64,000 nucleotides of DNA from Aedes albopictus (Eukaryota; Arthropoda; Insecta; Diptera; Culicidae). Below the pieces are notes generated by a model. That model did no database searches. It was not told the origin of the DNA and was given only the letters and a program-made list of their open reading frames with translations. Where the stretch lies: positions 296,399,080 to 296,463,079 of the forward strand of contig NC_085136.1 in the NCBI RefSeq assembly GCF_035046485.1, written 5' to 3'. Positions 32,230 to 44,810 of this stretch are shown here, piece after piece. The position numbers and the translations under genes are program-made. Positions within the stretch are counted from its first letter, which is position 1. Every line of letters begins with the position of its first letter.

Positions 32230-32995
32230 CTACAAGCATAATCAACCTGGAACGTCTTGAAGCCCTTCTTAAGCCACCTGGAACGCCCATGGAATGTTTT
32301 AAAACTTCCCTGAAACCCCCTTGAGTCTAAGTTGAAATTCTATGAAGTGCTTCAGAATCTCTCCGAAACCTCCATAAACTCCCCGAATCATCCTGAGAGT
32401 CTGTGAAACCCCTCAAGAACTCCTGAAAATCTCACATTGTAACACATTTTAACGCTTTGCAACGCCTCTGAAATCAACCTGAAACCCCCGTGAAGCTCAC
32501 CTGAGAGCCTCCTGAAAACAGTCTGAAACCTCTGAAAAGCCTTGATACGCCTTTGAAACCCCTGAAACTCCCGTAAGTATCACCCGGAGACCTATGAAGC
32601 TAACTGAGACCCCTAAAGCATCTTGAAACGCATTGTAATGTCCCTTATAGCCCCCTAGTACCCGAGTAGTTTACCTGAGAGCCTGTGAAGCCCATGAAAA
32701 GCCCTGTAAAACTTCCTGGAACGTTCTCAAACCTCCCTGAAGCCCCCATGAAGCTCATCTGAGAGTCTGTGCAGAATCCCCAAAACCCCTCTGAAACCTC
32801 CTGAAATGAATTGTATTGCCTTGAAATGCCTCTGAACTCGTTGATCCGCTCAGAAACCTCCTGAAATGCATAAACGCGTAGTAACGCATATACCGCTTTT
32901 GGCCATTACCTGGAATTCCATTACCCAGAATTCCATTACTCCGAATATCCCATTTCCCCGAATGACCCATGACCCCGAATGAGTTATCCACAAGC
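32230..32995. repeat. CCTGAAACCCC-type degenerate repeat and CCCCGAATG repeat
   Basis: Units like CTGAAACCCCTTGA and GAGAGCCTGTGAAGC recur to about 32870. From 32905 a different short repeat follows (ATTACCCAGAATTCC, CCCCGAATGACCCAT). Both are non-coding. Confidence 0.65.
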
Positions 32996-33910
32996 CTATC
33001 TGGAGACCCGCTTTGGGTAATTAGCGGTGGACCACGTTTTCAAGAAAGATTTTCCTACCTTAAGCATATATTGTTCTTTCTGGTTTTACTACTAAGGAAC
33101 TTACTGCTAATATGATCATCAGATATGTTTCCTTCTTTCAAACATAGAAAGAAGATAATTATTCTATTAAAGAATGTGTTGTCTTTGCAACTAATAATAT
33201 TTTATCAGAGATATTCCCTTCATATAATCATAGGCTGTTCTGTCAAGTTATACAAAGTGTTCATGGAGCCGATATACTTCAGCTATAATCTCAGAGCAAG
33301 AGTACAGCAAATATTTTCTACTTGGTGTTTCGGTTCTATGAAAGTCAGAATGAAAATGTATTTTTTTGACCCAACCTTAGACTTTGTCAGCGAAGCTGTT
33401 TTCAACGTTAAGGAATTTTCAAATGTATTATCGAACACTTTTTCAAACATAATTCCTGAAAAAATAGGGAATACTGGAACGTTTTTCAAAAAAAAAAAAA
33501 AAGGCATCCAAAAATTTTCCGAAGGAATTTTTAAAACTATTTCCGAAGGAATTGTCGAAAGAGTTCTGAAGGAATTTCCGAAGAATTTTTCAAAACAAAA
33601 TTACAAATTTGATTGAGAAATTGCAGATGAACACCCTAAAGCAAATTTCCGTCAGTTTCAAAGAGATTTTCGAAGAAATTTGTGACCTCCGCACTAGAAA
33701 CCATTCTTTACCACATTTTTTTTTAATCTCTAAGGAATTTGTTCAAAAAATTCATGGTAATTGCAGAATGAATTCCTAAAACAGCTTGAGGGCATTCCAA
33801 GGGAATTGCCAAAGAAATTTCAAAAAAATGCGTAAAAATTTCCAGAGGAATTTCCGAAATAATTAGTAACTGCGCTACCAAAGATAATTTTGAAAAGATT
33901 GCTGGTGAAA
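32996..33910. repeat. AT-rich DNA passing into GGAATTTCCGAA-type repeat
   Basis: The first half is AT-rich. From about 33500 degenerate units such as GAAGGAATTTCCGAAG recur. The plus frame 33125-33616 (163 codons) is low in complexity, with a Lys run from an A13 tract and no domain, and is not accepted as a gene. Confidence 0.5.
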
Positions 33911-34409
33911 TTGTTAGTCAAATTCTAGAAAAAAAATCGTTAAGCAAAAACAAAGTTTGAAAAAAAAAAATATTCCATCTAGTGGCGATAGTGCCTTTCT
34001 TGCCATAATATTTCCATCGATATAAGTTGAAGAGTTTTTAAGTCCTGAAACTGCTTTATTTAGAAAAGCAAGAATTTTATCAAAGCCATCATGCAATTGG
34101 GAAACTTATGAATGGCACATATTCCGACGTTATGTTCAACGTATAGGTAGAACTGGAAAATATCAGATTTCTCAATTGACTGCTTGACCACCTTCGCTGT
34201 CGATCAATATCAAGACAATAATTACAAGCTTGGATATACTTTTTTTCCGCAATCACAGATCAATTTCGAAGACCGCAAAGTTTTTATGCACACTTCAGGC
34301 TATATTTAATTGCCATTGGTTACAAGATTCCTATAAAATTTAACAAAAATAATATAAACAAGTTAAATGTTTCATCCTGGTTATCCTACACTATCGGTCT
34401 GTAATGCAG

Positions 34410-35410
34410 TCTGAACCGATTTTCTTGCTCATCGTTCATCAGGTTTTTTTTAAAAAAAAGCCGTGGTGATGTGTAGCATTAACGGATTCATTTCACTTTT
34501 ATTTCGCCACTTTTGGCGGGACACCCGGAACCGATTCCGGAACATTACCGTTAGTTTCAAGCGTGGTCCTATATCCTGGAGCCTATATCCTTTCTAACTG
34601 TTTTATCATTTCATGTGTCACATGTATGGCTTTTGGTACACTACACTATTACGTTCGACCACTTCCAGTCCACCCGGAACCGATTCCGGGGTCTCCAGTT
34701 AGCCTAGTGGTTAAGGCTATAGATCGCCAATCCGGAGACGGCGGCTTCGATTACCGTTCAGGTCGGAAAAAAAATCTCGGCATAGTGTATACAAATTAAT
34801 GCAATGGTAGGCAAAAAAGCCCTTCAATTAATAATTATGGAATGCTCAAAGAACACTTAGTTGAAGAGAGTCCAAATTCCAGTGGGAACGTCAAGTCATA
34901 AATAAAAATAAGTATAAGTTATCGATAAAGCCGCCATTTGATGTGTCGCATGTGTGGGTTTGGTTCCCTTTGAAATTTAACCATTTCCGGCGAGACACCC
35001 GAAACCGGTTCTGGGACACTACTGGTTTTCTCAAATATGGTCCGAATTTTTATTCTTGTTGACCGTTCATCAGGCTATTTAAACAGTGAAGTGACGCATG
35101 TATGGGTTTGGTTCTTTTCTTCATTTGACTACTTCCGACGGGACACCCGGAACCGGTTCTGAAACTGGTTGCCCAAATATGGTCTAAAATTATGTTCTTG
35201 CTACCAGGTTACCTAAAAAGCCGCTATTTGTTCAGTTTACTTTTATATTTGGCCACTTCCGGTGGGGCACCTGGAGCCAGTTTCGGAACACTACCGATAA
35301 CCAAAAATGCTGCGTAATGATGTGTCACAAGCATGGTTTTGTATTATTTTCATAAGTGACCTCTTCCAGGGATACCGGTACGGAACACCTAAATAGTCAT
35401 AACTCCGGAA
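34410..35410. repeat. Tandem repeat with CACCCGGAACCG motif, interrupted by SINE
   Basis: Units contain GGCCACTTCCGG, GGGACACCCGGAACCGGTTC and TTGTTGACCGTTCATCAGG at roughly 120-180-bp steps (34510, 34670, 34995, 35145, 35265). A SINE is inserted at 34694. The block is followed by ATACACACAGACATCACCTC at about 35545, a phrase that looks like a repeat terminus. No gene. Confidence 0.6.
34694..34903 (+). mobile_element. tRNA-derived SINE, family gamma, copy 1
   Basis: The head TCCAGTTAGCCTAGTGGTTA has an A box; the B-box-like region TTCGATTACCGT is degenerate. The body has GGCATAGTGTATAC and AAGAACACTTAGTTGAAGAG. It matches 39295-39535. It sits inside the CACCCGGAACCG tandem repeat. Confidence 0.75.
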
Positions 35411-35911
35411 CGGCTGAACCGATCAAAGCCATTTTCAATAGAAAACAATGGCATTAGATTCTGCGTCGAATGAACCATTGGTTATTAAAATCGGTCGAGG
35501 TTTATTACAAAAAAGTGATGTAAGTTTTTTTTTGTACACATACATACACACAGACATCACCTCAATTCGTCGAGCAGAGTTGATTGACTCGATCCTCCTA
35601 TTAAAATATCATTTTTGGAGTGAACATATAGCCTTTCCCAGTATACTTAGTGTGCGAGAAAGACAACAATGATTGAGTAATCACTAAAATGATTGGTGAA
35701 GAAACTCTTGCATCAACTTCCGAAAGATATAACGATGAAATCGTCATATAATTGCCAATAGTTGAGGAAATTTACAAAAAAAATCCGAAGAGCATCCAAA
35801 GGAAATATCGAAAAAAAAAATTACTACGTTCTTGCCGCATCAATATTCAAAGATGTTACTGAGGAATTTGCCAAAAGAGTTTCCGCAGGCATTCCCAAAT
35901 CAATCCCCGGT

Positions 35912-36070
35912 GGAGCGGACCTGGTGTGATAGTTAAAACACGTGATTGTCACACCGAGGATCTGGGATCGAATCCCACTCCCGACAAACTCACAAAATGT
36001 GAGTTCTTCTTTCAGAAGGGAAGTAAAACGTAGGTCCCGAGATGAACTAGGGCTAATAATATATTGATAA
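35912..36070 (+). mobile_element. tRNA-derived SINE, family delta, copy 1
   Basis: The head GGAGCGGACCTGGTGTGATA with B box GGGATCGAATCCCACTC is followed by CAGAAGGGAAGTAAAACG and CGAGATGAACTAGGGCTAAT. Its 3' half is shared with the tail found next to the I-type LINE (45873-46015), implying that this LINE type mobilises it. Confidence 0.75.
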
Positions 36071-36245
36071 ATAAATCCCCAACAAACTCAATATTTCCAC
36101 ACAAATCAAACGAAAATTAAATTTCAAGAAATAAAACTGACGGTTGTCGCTCGAATCGAAAATCGAATATTTTTCGAAATTTTGCGAAGATTAAGATATT
36201 TTTGATTTTTGTTTGATTAATACGAACGATTCAATATGTGGAAAT

Positions 36246-36345
36246 TCTATAGCCACAGCTGTGAAGACATGTGTAGTCTAATCAGAAACTTTTTGCAATG
36301 GAAATTTCCTTAGAGCACTAAGCTGAGAAGCAGCGTACATGTAAT
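36246..36345 (+). mobile_element. SINE family beta remnant
   Basis: ATAGCCACAGCTGTGAAG and AGCACTAAGCTGAGAAGCAG match the head and tail of the family beta copies (closest to 51344-51605), with the middle deleted. Confidence 0.55.
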
Positions 36346-38060
36346 TTGTTTATACCATGGCAATGGGACGGACTGTAAGCGTCCAACTACATCGAGGGGT
36401 CAAATCAATGCTCTTCGAGCAGCAGTCCATTCACGAGTAGAATCCGCAGCGAACCAAACCATGGTTAAATTTATTTCTGAATTTGTTCCCTATGATGATA
36501 CGTATCCTTTCTGTTTCTCATTTCCCGATTTCTAATCACATGGCGATGAATTTCTACACTTCTCTTTCTGTAGCTTACCCGATCCATGGCCAATTGCTTG
36601 CCATTGCAGATTAGGTACCATTCCGATCTGCAAACAAACCAGCATCTGAAAACCACAAATCCCTCCCCCGAACACCATCGTCGATCAGCTAAAACATCGT
36701 GTTCGAGCGATGCGCTCCGGTGCCACTGATTAATGCTCGTGCATCCAACTCAAGGTCTACATCTTTCGCCGAACGAGCGAACGAACGAAACGGGTCCTTC
36801 TGGCGCAGACCTCATCCCCGCACCCCTTCACCCACTCTTCGATCGTCGACATGTAAATAACCATGCTCCCCATTCAAGGAAAGTATGTCAACGGCTCCAA
36901 GGCAGCGGATGTTTCACTTTCCTTTGAAGTCCACGTCTGTTTCTGTGATGGTCGGTATTGCATGTGCTGGGTATACGATTGGATTGTGGTCGCGTGATGC
37001 AACTGACTGTGCATGGGTGGCAGTGCGCTCGTGAAATCCCTTCGTTCGGTTTGGATGGGGGATTCAGAATCAAACGCTCTGGTGAAGTGAAATCAACCAC
37101 ATGAGAATGACACTTGAAACCGATGTTTTCTTCGAAAGGGACATTTACCCCACTCTCCCTCTTAGTGCCTTACCATTCGGCTTGGAAATGCGCCGCATGA
37201 CTGGAGGAAAAAGTTTTTCTTCTGGGCCTGCGCTATCCACCGAGATGAATGTGCGTTACGCCTGAAGGACTCAATGCGAAGGGCTCAGGCGCTGCTGGCT
37301 GGAGGTGTTAAATCCACCTATGCTGATGACGACGACGAGACGTGACGAAGACGTTGGCGTTGGCGCGAGCAGGCGAGAAGGGCTGGCTGGTGCGAAACAA
37401 GTGTTTTTCTCTTGATGAGTTTCGGTTTCACTTAGAGTTAACTAGCCATAGTTATTATTCATATGCGTTCATTGCAGTACGATGGAGAAAAGAACCTTGA
37501 TTACGATTGAGCTTTGGCGCATCCAAAGAGCAGGAGGGGGATGTTTTCACTTTCTAATATGTTGATACAACTTGAGTGCTGTCAGACTGTACAGGCGGGA
37601 CAGTGATTAATGTACTGAGACTTTTAGGTAATTCTTGGCTGAAAGTTTACGAGCCCATTTACGTAACTTACTGTCTGGGTGGTCGGGAAATGTATATGGT
37701 AACGTTCATAAAGCCATACGGGATGATATTAAAATCACCAATCGTGTCCATGCTGTTTCAAACATGCAGATTTCAGGCTTATTTGTGACGCACAATTGCT
37801 TCATTCATTAGTAACACTTACTTACTTACTTACTTAGATATATCTCTCCTCATTTAGATTGAAGAAGAAGGTCCCACGCATCTGTTTACCCTAGGGGTGT
37901 GGCTCAAACAGGGTCTGTTGTAGCACCCAGCAGTTAAGTGTAAAATATCCCTCCACCGGAATCAGCCTCACCAAGATGGAAAGGATACCTTAGACTTAAG
38001 ACCAACTAATTACTGTTCCCGAAACCAAAAAAAAAATGAATGAATACGAACTGATTTACA
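36346..38060. other. Apparently unique non-coding stretch
   Basis: No gene recognised. It contains GAACGAGCGAACGAACGAAA near 36771 and an (ACTT)n run near 37817-37838. Frames at 36471-37100 and 37576-37788 have no domain. Confidence 0.4.
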
Positions 38061-38077
38061 GCAAGGACTTAAACCCG

Positions 38078-38356
38078 GGCCCATATAGCCGAGGCGGTAA
38101 ACACACGGGTATTCAGCATGACCATGCTGAGGGTGACGGGTTCGATTCCCGGTCGGTCCAGGATCTTTTCGTAAAGGAAATTTCCTTGACTTCCTTGGGC
38201 ATAGAGTATCTTCGTGCCTGCCACACGATATACACATGCAAAATGGTCATTGGCAGAGGAAGCTCTCAGTTAATAACTGTGGAAGTGCTCATAGAACACT
38301 AAGCTGAGAAGCAGGCTTTGTCCCAGTGAGGACGTTACGCCAAGAAGAGGAGAGGA
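38078..38356 (+). mobile_element. tRNA-derived SINE, family beta, copy 2
   Basis: Nearly identical to 22155-22432 (same GTAGCCGAGGCGGTAAAC head and GGGTTCGATTCCCGGTC B box). It is flanked by the 13-bp duplication GGACTTAAACCCG (38065-38077 and 38357-38369). The duplicated target includes the left TTAA border of the mini-MITE at 38365, so the SINE landed exactly on that MITE end. Confidence 0.9.
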
Positions 38357-38364
38357 GGACTTAA

Positions 38365-38480
38365 ACCCGAGAGCGGTCGCGTCATGTATTGAGTACATTT
38401 ACCGAGCAAAAAGCTCGCTTGGGATACACAACGTGTGCGTGGTGCCGTTGAGAGTGGCCGAAGACGCGACTGCTCGAGGG
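38365..38480. mobile_element. TTAA-flanked mini-MITE (family 1), copy 2
   Basis: The left end ACCCGAGAGCGGTCGCGTC and right end GACGCGACTGCTCGAGGG are flanked by TTAA (38361-38364 and 38481-38484). The inverted orientation of the termini matches 1396-1510. It is 116 bp long. Confidence 0.75.
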
Positions 38481-39147
38481 TTAAGCGCAAAACAATGGAC
38501 TGAAATTGGAATTTCAAGTGCTTACCCAAGGGTAGGGTAAACTGGCACAACAATTCAATGAGGAATATCATATGAAGCTTGAGATCCTACCGCTGAGTGG
38601 AGTCCGTTGGGCAGACTTTGAAAACACTGATTGGCATTGGGGCACATTCTTCTATACTTTGACCTACGATGCAAACACGCTTCTCGTCATCGTGGAGTTT
38701 GTTTCCTGCGCAGTGGTGATTAAGTAAGAACCTTTTAATGAGAGAATAATTGTGGACAAAAGAGCGCTGTCGGGCTCCTTAACCGACGAAGCTGAGAAAG
38801 CCTCAAATATAGGCGACATTCATGTCTTCTACCATGTCTCACGACGCCCTTGTGGGACTATGATGGATGCTGCGATGTCCGTGACCCAACATGATCCACC
38901 AAGAGCTGGACGCATTACCCGTGTCTACAACGAAGCTCCATCATTGCAGGAGATAGAAACAGTCATTTGTAGCATGACGTCGATCACAGCCTCGGGTGTC
39001 GATTGCGTATCTGCCAAGACAAGATGCTCAAAGCTGACCCCGTACACAACTGTTGCATCAATTATTCTGCAACGTATGGAACATTTCCGGCCGACTGTAC
39101 GAAAAGCGTCTTTTTATCAATTGATTTTTCACTAATCTCATGCGTTG

Positions 39148-39222
39148 GACCTAACTTTTGAAGTGGTGCACTGTGTAGATCATCAAGTCCGCTTAATGAC
39201 GTACCACTTCTGAAGTTAGGTC
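39148..39222. repeat. 75-nt hairpin inside the LINE relic
   Basis: GACCTAACTTTTGAAGTGGT and GTACCACTTCTGAAGTTAGG pair with few mismatches around ~33 nt. It interrupts the LINE reading order between the pre-RT and RT-core blocks, so it may be a mini-foldback insertion. Confidence 0.55.
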
Positions 39223-39294
39223 GTTTTACTTTGTATCGCTCTCAAAATTCTTTGAAAAGTGACCCTGAACCTGTATTACGGTTAAGATAGAGCA

Positions 39295-39536
39295 TCCAGT
39301 TAGCCTAGTGGTTAAGGCTATGGATCGCCAATCCGGAGACGGCGGGTACGATTTCCGTCTCGAATGGGAAAGTTTTCACGACTCCCTGGGCATAGTGTAT
39401 TATTGTACTTGCCTCACAATGTACAAATTCATGCAATGGCAGGCAAAGAAAGCCCTCCACTTAATAACTGTGTAGGTGCTCTAAGAACACTAAGTTGAAG
39501 AGAGGCAGGCCAAGTTCCAAAACGAATGTCGAGCCA
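39295..39536 (+). mobile_element. tRNA-derived SINE, family gamma, copy 2
   Basis: Head TCCAGTTAGCCTAGTGGTTA, then GGATCGCCAATCCGGAGACG, body GGCATAGTGTATTATTGTAC and tail AACACTAAGTTGAAGAGAGG. It runs straight into the (AAG)n microsatellite, which may derive from its tail. Confidence 0.75.
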
Positions 39537-39596
39537 TAAAGAAGAAGAAGAAGAAGAAGAAGAAGAAGAAGAAGAAGAATAAGAAGAAGAAGAAGG
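39537..39596. repeat. (AAG)n microsatellite
   Basis: About 60 bp of AAG units with one TAAG interruption, at the 3' tail of the gamma SINE. The Ser-rich minus-strand frame at 39429-39704 is only this repeat translated. Confidence 0.9.
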
Positions 39597-40799
39597 ATTC
39601 ACGCATCCTTCTGACGGTGGCAAGCAGAATTCCGAACCGGACGATCCTGTGTGGTCCATGTTGTCATTCTCCTTATCATCTTTAAGCAAACCAATGACTT
39701 CCAAGAGACTCTCTTCCTCTACCTAAGTTCATTGATTAGGAAAAAGCTTTAAACTGTCTCAATCACAAAAATAATGGTGTCCCAATTTCCGTGAAGAATA
39801 CACCACAACGGTGGATTGCTCGCTCCCATTCGAGTCGTCGCTGGAGTGAAGCACCGCTACTGTTCCTCATCGTAATCTACGAGATCCTGGTAGGTGCGAT
39901 TGATCGTGATCGTGGGTTGGTGTGGCAACCCATTACCAAGGAGCATCCAAATGACTTCAAACTGGCTGATGGTGTTGCGGTCATAGCTCAACGGCACTCT
40001 GATATGCAGTGTAAACTCGATGATCTTACTGATCGCTCGTTGGCGGGAGGTTTTAACATCAACGCCAACAGGACCAATTTATTGCTGCATGTAAACACGG
40101 TCATCACTTCCAGTTTTACGGTAGATGGGCAGGTAGCTGTTAAATAGTGTTTTATTTTTGTCAAGACTGGCAAGCCATCACGACACATTTGAACACACCA
40201 ATGATGGGCAAGTAGTGCAAAATGTTGAAAGCTTCCAAAATCTTGGTGGCCAAATGGCTGCTGAGGGCGGCCCAAGATCAGCATAGGTAGCACGGATCCA
40301 TAAGGCGAGGTCTGCCTTTGCGGGTTTAAGAAATGTATGGAAAAACAATCAGATTAGTCGACGCACCAAAATCCGTATTATCAACTCGAACGTAAATCTG
40401 AGCTGCTGTTCGCCAGTGAAACTTGGTGTGTATCAGCAGAGAACACTCAACGGTTGCAGGCCTTCATCAATAGATGCCTGCGGTATATAACTCGTGCATA
40501 GTGGGCTCACAATTGAATCTCCAACGTGAAGTTCCATCGTCGACGTAATCAAAAGCCGATAGGGCCAGAAATTAGGGTGCAAAAGTGGTCACACTCTATA
40601 AAGGGGTGATAACGAAGTCTGCTAACAAGCGTTAGATCGGAACTCAGCTGGACATCGTAACAGAGGCAGACCCAGAGGATCACGGAGGCGCAGCCTTAAC
40701 AAGAATATAAAGTTCATGGCGATGGCTAGCAATCGTCTAGGATGTAGATCTTCGGCCCTTTGCGCCACCATGAGTGCTCAGAACTGAAAGTAAGTTTTG

Positions 40800-42990
40800 A
40801 TCCCTCCACTGCTTGCCCAGCAACTGTTAAGTTAGGAAGATTGTCCCCATGGCGCCTATTAAGTCAACTGTTTACCCTCGGGATCAACCTATGGCTCCAC
40901 CTTCCTTTGGTGGAACAGTCCCAAGCGTACAGGCCATATCCTGGCAGCCCTGCGTATGCCTCTTGTGCCACACATTTCGAAGCACTCTTGCCCTCACTGA
41001 TAAGGATGCCGATAGGCACCATACCAGTTATGACGCAGACAGCATCGTGTGATACGCTACGGTACGCGCTCGCAATCATCAGTCACTGTAAGTACTTTCC
41101 AGCTTACCACGGTAACTTTGGTACTAAGCGCCGTGCCCGCGCAGCGCTGTCATACATTAGTATGGACGTGGCGACACTAGCCAAAAGCTTGCACTTCATT
41201 TTCCTGGACCTCACCCACGCCTCCACAACCTTGATCGAGTGGGCACTGGGCAGTAGTCAACTCCACTTCTTCGATCGATGCACCGTAGACTTCTAGCGTA
41301 ATGTCGTCAGCGAAGCCGACGATCTTTACACTCACCGTGAAAACTAACCTCAACACCTCGTCGTACATGACATTCCATAACACCGGACCCAGGATGGAAC
41401 CTTGCGGGACTCTTGAGGTTATGTGGAAGCACTTCCAGCCCACCTCTGTGCCGTTGTACTTGATTCTGGAAGTAACTTTCGAGAATCTTGTACATGTACC
41501 CGGGTATCCCCACATACAGGAGCGCAAAGGCAATATCTGGCCAACTGGCACTATTAAACGCGTTCCTCACATCCAGAGTTACTACTGCACTGTAGTGAAC
41601 CACCCTTCTCTTACGCACGAGTGCTTTCCCGGTGGTTTTTGTAACCGACAGGTTACAAGTGTCTACGGTCGACCTACCCTCTCCGGAAGCCGTACTGGCT
41701 ATTCAAGAGACCAATTACATCCTCGGTGTGCTTCAACATTATATTGAGAATGATCTTTTCGAGCACCTTCCCCGCCGTGTCGATCAAGCATATTGGTCTA
41801 CTTTGGCAATAGAACCAGGCGTTGCCTCTTCCAAACTTCTGGGAAAACTCCCTCATCCCGGAATTTCTGCATTACAGACCTAATCATCCCGGGAGCCTCT
41901 GCAATAGCTACTTTTAAGGCCAAGTTCGGAACTCCATCCGGACCTGGGGCCTTACCTACGCTAAGGCGCAGCGCAGGTCCGCAATCGCTTGAGTGCACCA
42001 ATAAGCCGGTGACCTCCCATTTCTAGGGTGGACTCACCTAGGCATGGTCACATCGTAAGACCCCGTTTACTTTGGCGACCACGAAGCCCTCATAGGTAGT
42101 AGACACCAACTCCTGTACGGGGTATTTACCCGTCGTCCATATCGCCCATCCGCGACTCAATTGCCGTTGCCGGCGGTTACTCGGTATGGATCCGCTATGA
42201 TAGCTATGATCCGTCCCCCACTCAGAAACCGCCTAACAAAGCAGTTGCTGAGCCGCGCCACAGTGGTTCAGGTTCAGCTGCGTTATATGAACTGGGATTT
42301 GTTCACTGTGGCTTTCTTGAAGGCCGGGCACCTTGGATCAACCGTTGGATGCCTGTTGTTCACGGATTTCCCAGTACAGATCAGACAGATGGACCACATG
42401 TCCTACACAGCTTGCTCCTGACAGGGCCTTTGCAGTGCCATGGCTTGGTTCCAGACACCTGAAACAATCCTTCGATGGCTCATGGAACGTCAGATGAGAT
42501 ACGCACCAGTCTACCTTAATCCTCCCTACTTTAACGGATTTTTAACGACCACCACAGGAAGCTGAACCAAAGCTACCTGTGTCCTTGCCGGTCCTTCCCA
42601 TAGCCTAACCGCTGCGGCGGCCACCTGCACCTCGCATTGTTGCCGCAGTGCTGTGACGAGCTCTTTTACTTCGGTGGCCTCGTCTAGGTTTTTCACCTTC
42701 AGAGTCGCCTCTTGTTTGAAAACTTTTATAGGCGGCGCCCTTGTGCTCCTTTTCGCGCTTCTACTCCAGGATCATCTCGCCCGTACGAGTACATCCGATA
42801 CTGCGCATGTCGGCTTCCAGATCCACGAGCTTGGCATCGCTTCGCATCGCCTTCAAGACGTCCAAGTATGTACTTCGACTGTTCGGTCTTGATGACGAGC
42901 GCGTCGGCTTTCTCGCTCTTGGCACATACTCATTTACGCATTGGTTTGACGTCCCTTGTGCTTTCTTGACCTGCGGCTTTTAGCTTCCTC
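40800..42990 (-). pseudogene. R1-type non-LTR retrotransposon relic (gag, EN stub, RT, C-terminus)
   Basis: On the minus strand, in 5' to 3' order, it carries: a decayed gag with a zinc-knuckle-like DCFRCLEPSHGT near 42450; the start of the endonuclease ORF (VQELVSTTYEGFVVAKVNGV near 42100); RT blocks GKAPGPDGVPNLAL (41950), RPICLIDTAGKVLEKI (41800), DVRNAFNSASW (41580), VPQGSILGPVLWNVMYDEVL (41420) and FADDITLEVYG (41320) with the catalytic Asp pair intact; and C-terminal AYRSVSHDAVCVITG and TKGRWSHRLIP (41065-40880). Most of the endonuclease is deleted between about 42040 and 42000, and frames shift between blocks. The motif style (NAFNSASW, MYDEVLRL) fits the R1 clade. Confidence 0.75.
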
Positions 42991-43289
42991 TTCTTCCGCT
43001 CGACTTTCGTCCAAGGGGGTCCATTCCTTGGTTCGCCCTACACCTAGCCCTACTCTGTAATTGCTGAGGGCTCAACAACGGTCGCAACCCCTTGCTCACC
43101 CTACATCTACAACAGCAATCCAACATCATTTTTCACCACCTTCGCTCCAAAAATTACCCGTCGTCGTCTCTGACCAACCGTTTGTTATGCCAAGCAAAAT
43201 CAAGTACTGCAATAAGAGGTTGTCCATAAACAACGTGGTAATTTATTTTTACCTTTAGATCCATGGATGCTCCAAGAGGTTACAAGGGT

Positions 43290-43455
43290 ATGTCAGCGAA
43301 TTTCAGGCGGCCTTAGGGACGGTTTTCAGGAGTGTTCAAGGGAATTTTAGAAGGGCATTGTAAGGGGTTTCAAGTGGTTTAAGAGTTGTAGCGAAAGGTT
43401 TTAGTGACGTTCCAGGGCTTTCAAGTGTGTTTCAAGGAGTTTCAAGCAGTGGTAT
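43290..43455. repeat. TTTCAGGAG-type degenerate repeat
   Basis: About 165 bp of short phrases (TTTCAGGAGTGTTCAAGG, GTTTCAAGGAGTTTCAAG) related to the other TTTCAGG blocks in the window. Non-coding. Confidence 0.5.
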
Positions 43456-44810
43456 CATTGAGTTTACTTCAAGATACTAACTGGGTAACCAGCTCTTAGG
43501 AAAAAAACTTTAAACTTTCAACTCCTAGCATGAGAACCCCCGCAAGTATAAGAAAAAATCTATGTATATTTTTGTTGCGCTTGCATACATGTAAGAAAAC
43601 TGCTGTTGGTTCACAACCTATACTACGGCGACTCTGAGTGAGAATCATCATCTCACTCAGCGGTCGGTGCTATCGCTCATGCATGGAGCAAGAATATCTA
43701 GCCATTCTGGCAGCTCGGCGCGCTGTTGCTTTCGAGAATCAGCATACCCACTGCAACCACTCCAGTTAGTTGCAATTAGATATTGAGGTAGACAACATCC
43801 AATAGGAATAAAAGTGAAAGTTATTTAAAATCCCATCGCCCAATAAAGTTCTTCCTATTGTAACCCGAAGCAAAGTTATCGATTAGTGCATGCAAGTGAT
43901 AGCCGATAAATAAAGTGTTTGTCGTATGTATAAGGAAAGGTGTTTCGTTAGTTCTACTACCGGAGAAAGCACAGCACGTTGCGACTGCCCACCAGTGATT
44001 TAGTGCTATTCTGTGCCTCTGCTGTCGCGGTTATTTTCGTGAAGATAAAGGTGGCCATCCAGCTTCCGATTACCGTCTTGGAGCTACGGAATCCTGGTAA
44101 GACGCGCAAAAAAAAACACAACGTAGGGTCTACGACATTAATAGCTTCTCAGTGAAATTAAGAATTGTTTCCGCCCTACTGGATATAAAAAATAAATCTC
44201 CTAGGTGATCTGTCTGATATTTTTGCGCCCTTTAGTGCACAGAAAACGCGATATAGAACGGATTTTTCGTATTTTCTGTAAAAAGCCGAGGGAAACCTAG
44301 TATATGAAACTTTTTTAAAGGAAGGGGTGTGGTTTAACCCAAAATATCCCTGAACTACTACCAGGAACCACCTGGAGAACTTTCAGGACAAAGACTGGAA
44401 GAACTGCAGTATCCTCTGCAGTTATTCGTAGGAAAATTTATTGAAAAATGTCTCCAAACATGCATAGGATAACATTCTGCAATAATATCTGCAAGATTTA
44501 ATGTTTGAAAAGAAAGTAAAAGAATCCCTGACGGAAGGTTTTAAAGTTCCAAAGTTGTCTTAAGTGGAACTATTGGAGGAATTCCTGGAATAACTTCCAG
44601 AAGAGTCTTTTGAGATTTTTTTAAGGAATTTCCAGATAAATGCCTGAGAAAATTTTGAAATAAATGTAGTAGACGTTCTTGTAGGACCCTCTGGAGAAAT
44701 TCAAGCATAACTTCCTGGAAAAGTTTTGGAAAAAATATGAATTTCTAAAGGAGACCTAGCGAAACTTTTGAAAGAATCTCCCTATCCTTGAGGAAACAAG
44801 ATGTTCCAGG
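43456..44810. other. No gene recognised
   Basis: The section 43460-44100 has a run of AATAAA-like signals and could be the LTR or UTR of a lost element, but no terminal repeat pair was found. From about 44330 degenerate GGAATT/CTGGAA phrases appear. No credible coding frame. Confidence 0.35.

Larger units (their letters stand above)
38600..40780 (+). pseudogene. Non-LTR retrotransposon relic (RT)
   Basis: Plus-strand blocks run in LINE order. A pre-RT region (38755-39110) ends in APSLQEIETVICSMTSITAS. The RT core (39791-40147) has PLLFLIVIYEILVGAIDRD and a decayed active-site box LADGVAVIA where functional enzymes keep two adjacent Asp. C-terminal blocks follow: SFQNLGGQM (~40240), RNVWKNNQISRRTKIRII (~40335) and a SETWCVS-like region (~40425). 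Many stops and shifts are present. It is interrupted by a family gamma SINE (39295) and an (AAG)n tract. It belongs to the same family as 27075-28150, and the clade is not assigned. Confidence 0.7.

Noticed and set aside
33125..33616. 163-codon plus-strand open frame
   Set aside because: Low complexity, includes an A13 tract and passes into a degenerate repeat; no recognisable domain.
39429..39704. Ser-rich 91-codon frame
   Set aside because: Translation of the (AAG)n microsatellite.
40760..41296. 178-codon plus-strand frame
   Set aside because: Antisense of the R1-type RT C-terminus; the minus strand has the recognisable motifs.
43456..44100. LTR of a retrotransposon
   Set aside because: AATAAA-like signals suggest it, but no second LTR, primer-binding site or polyprotein was found.
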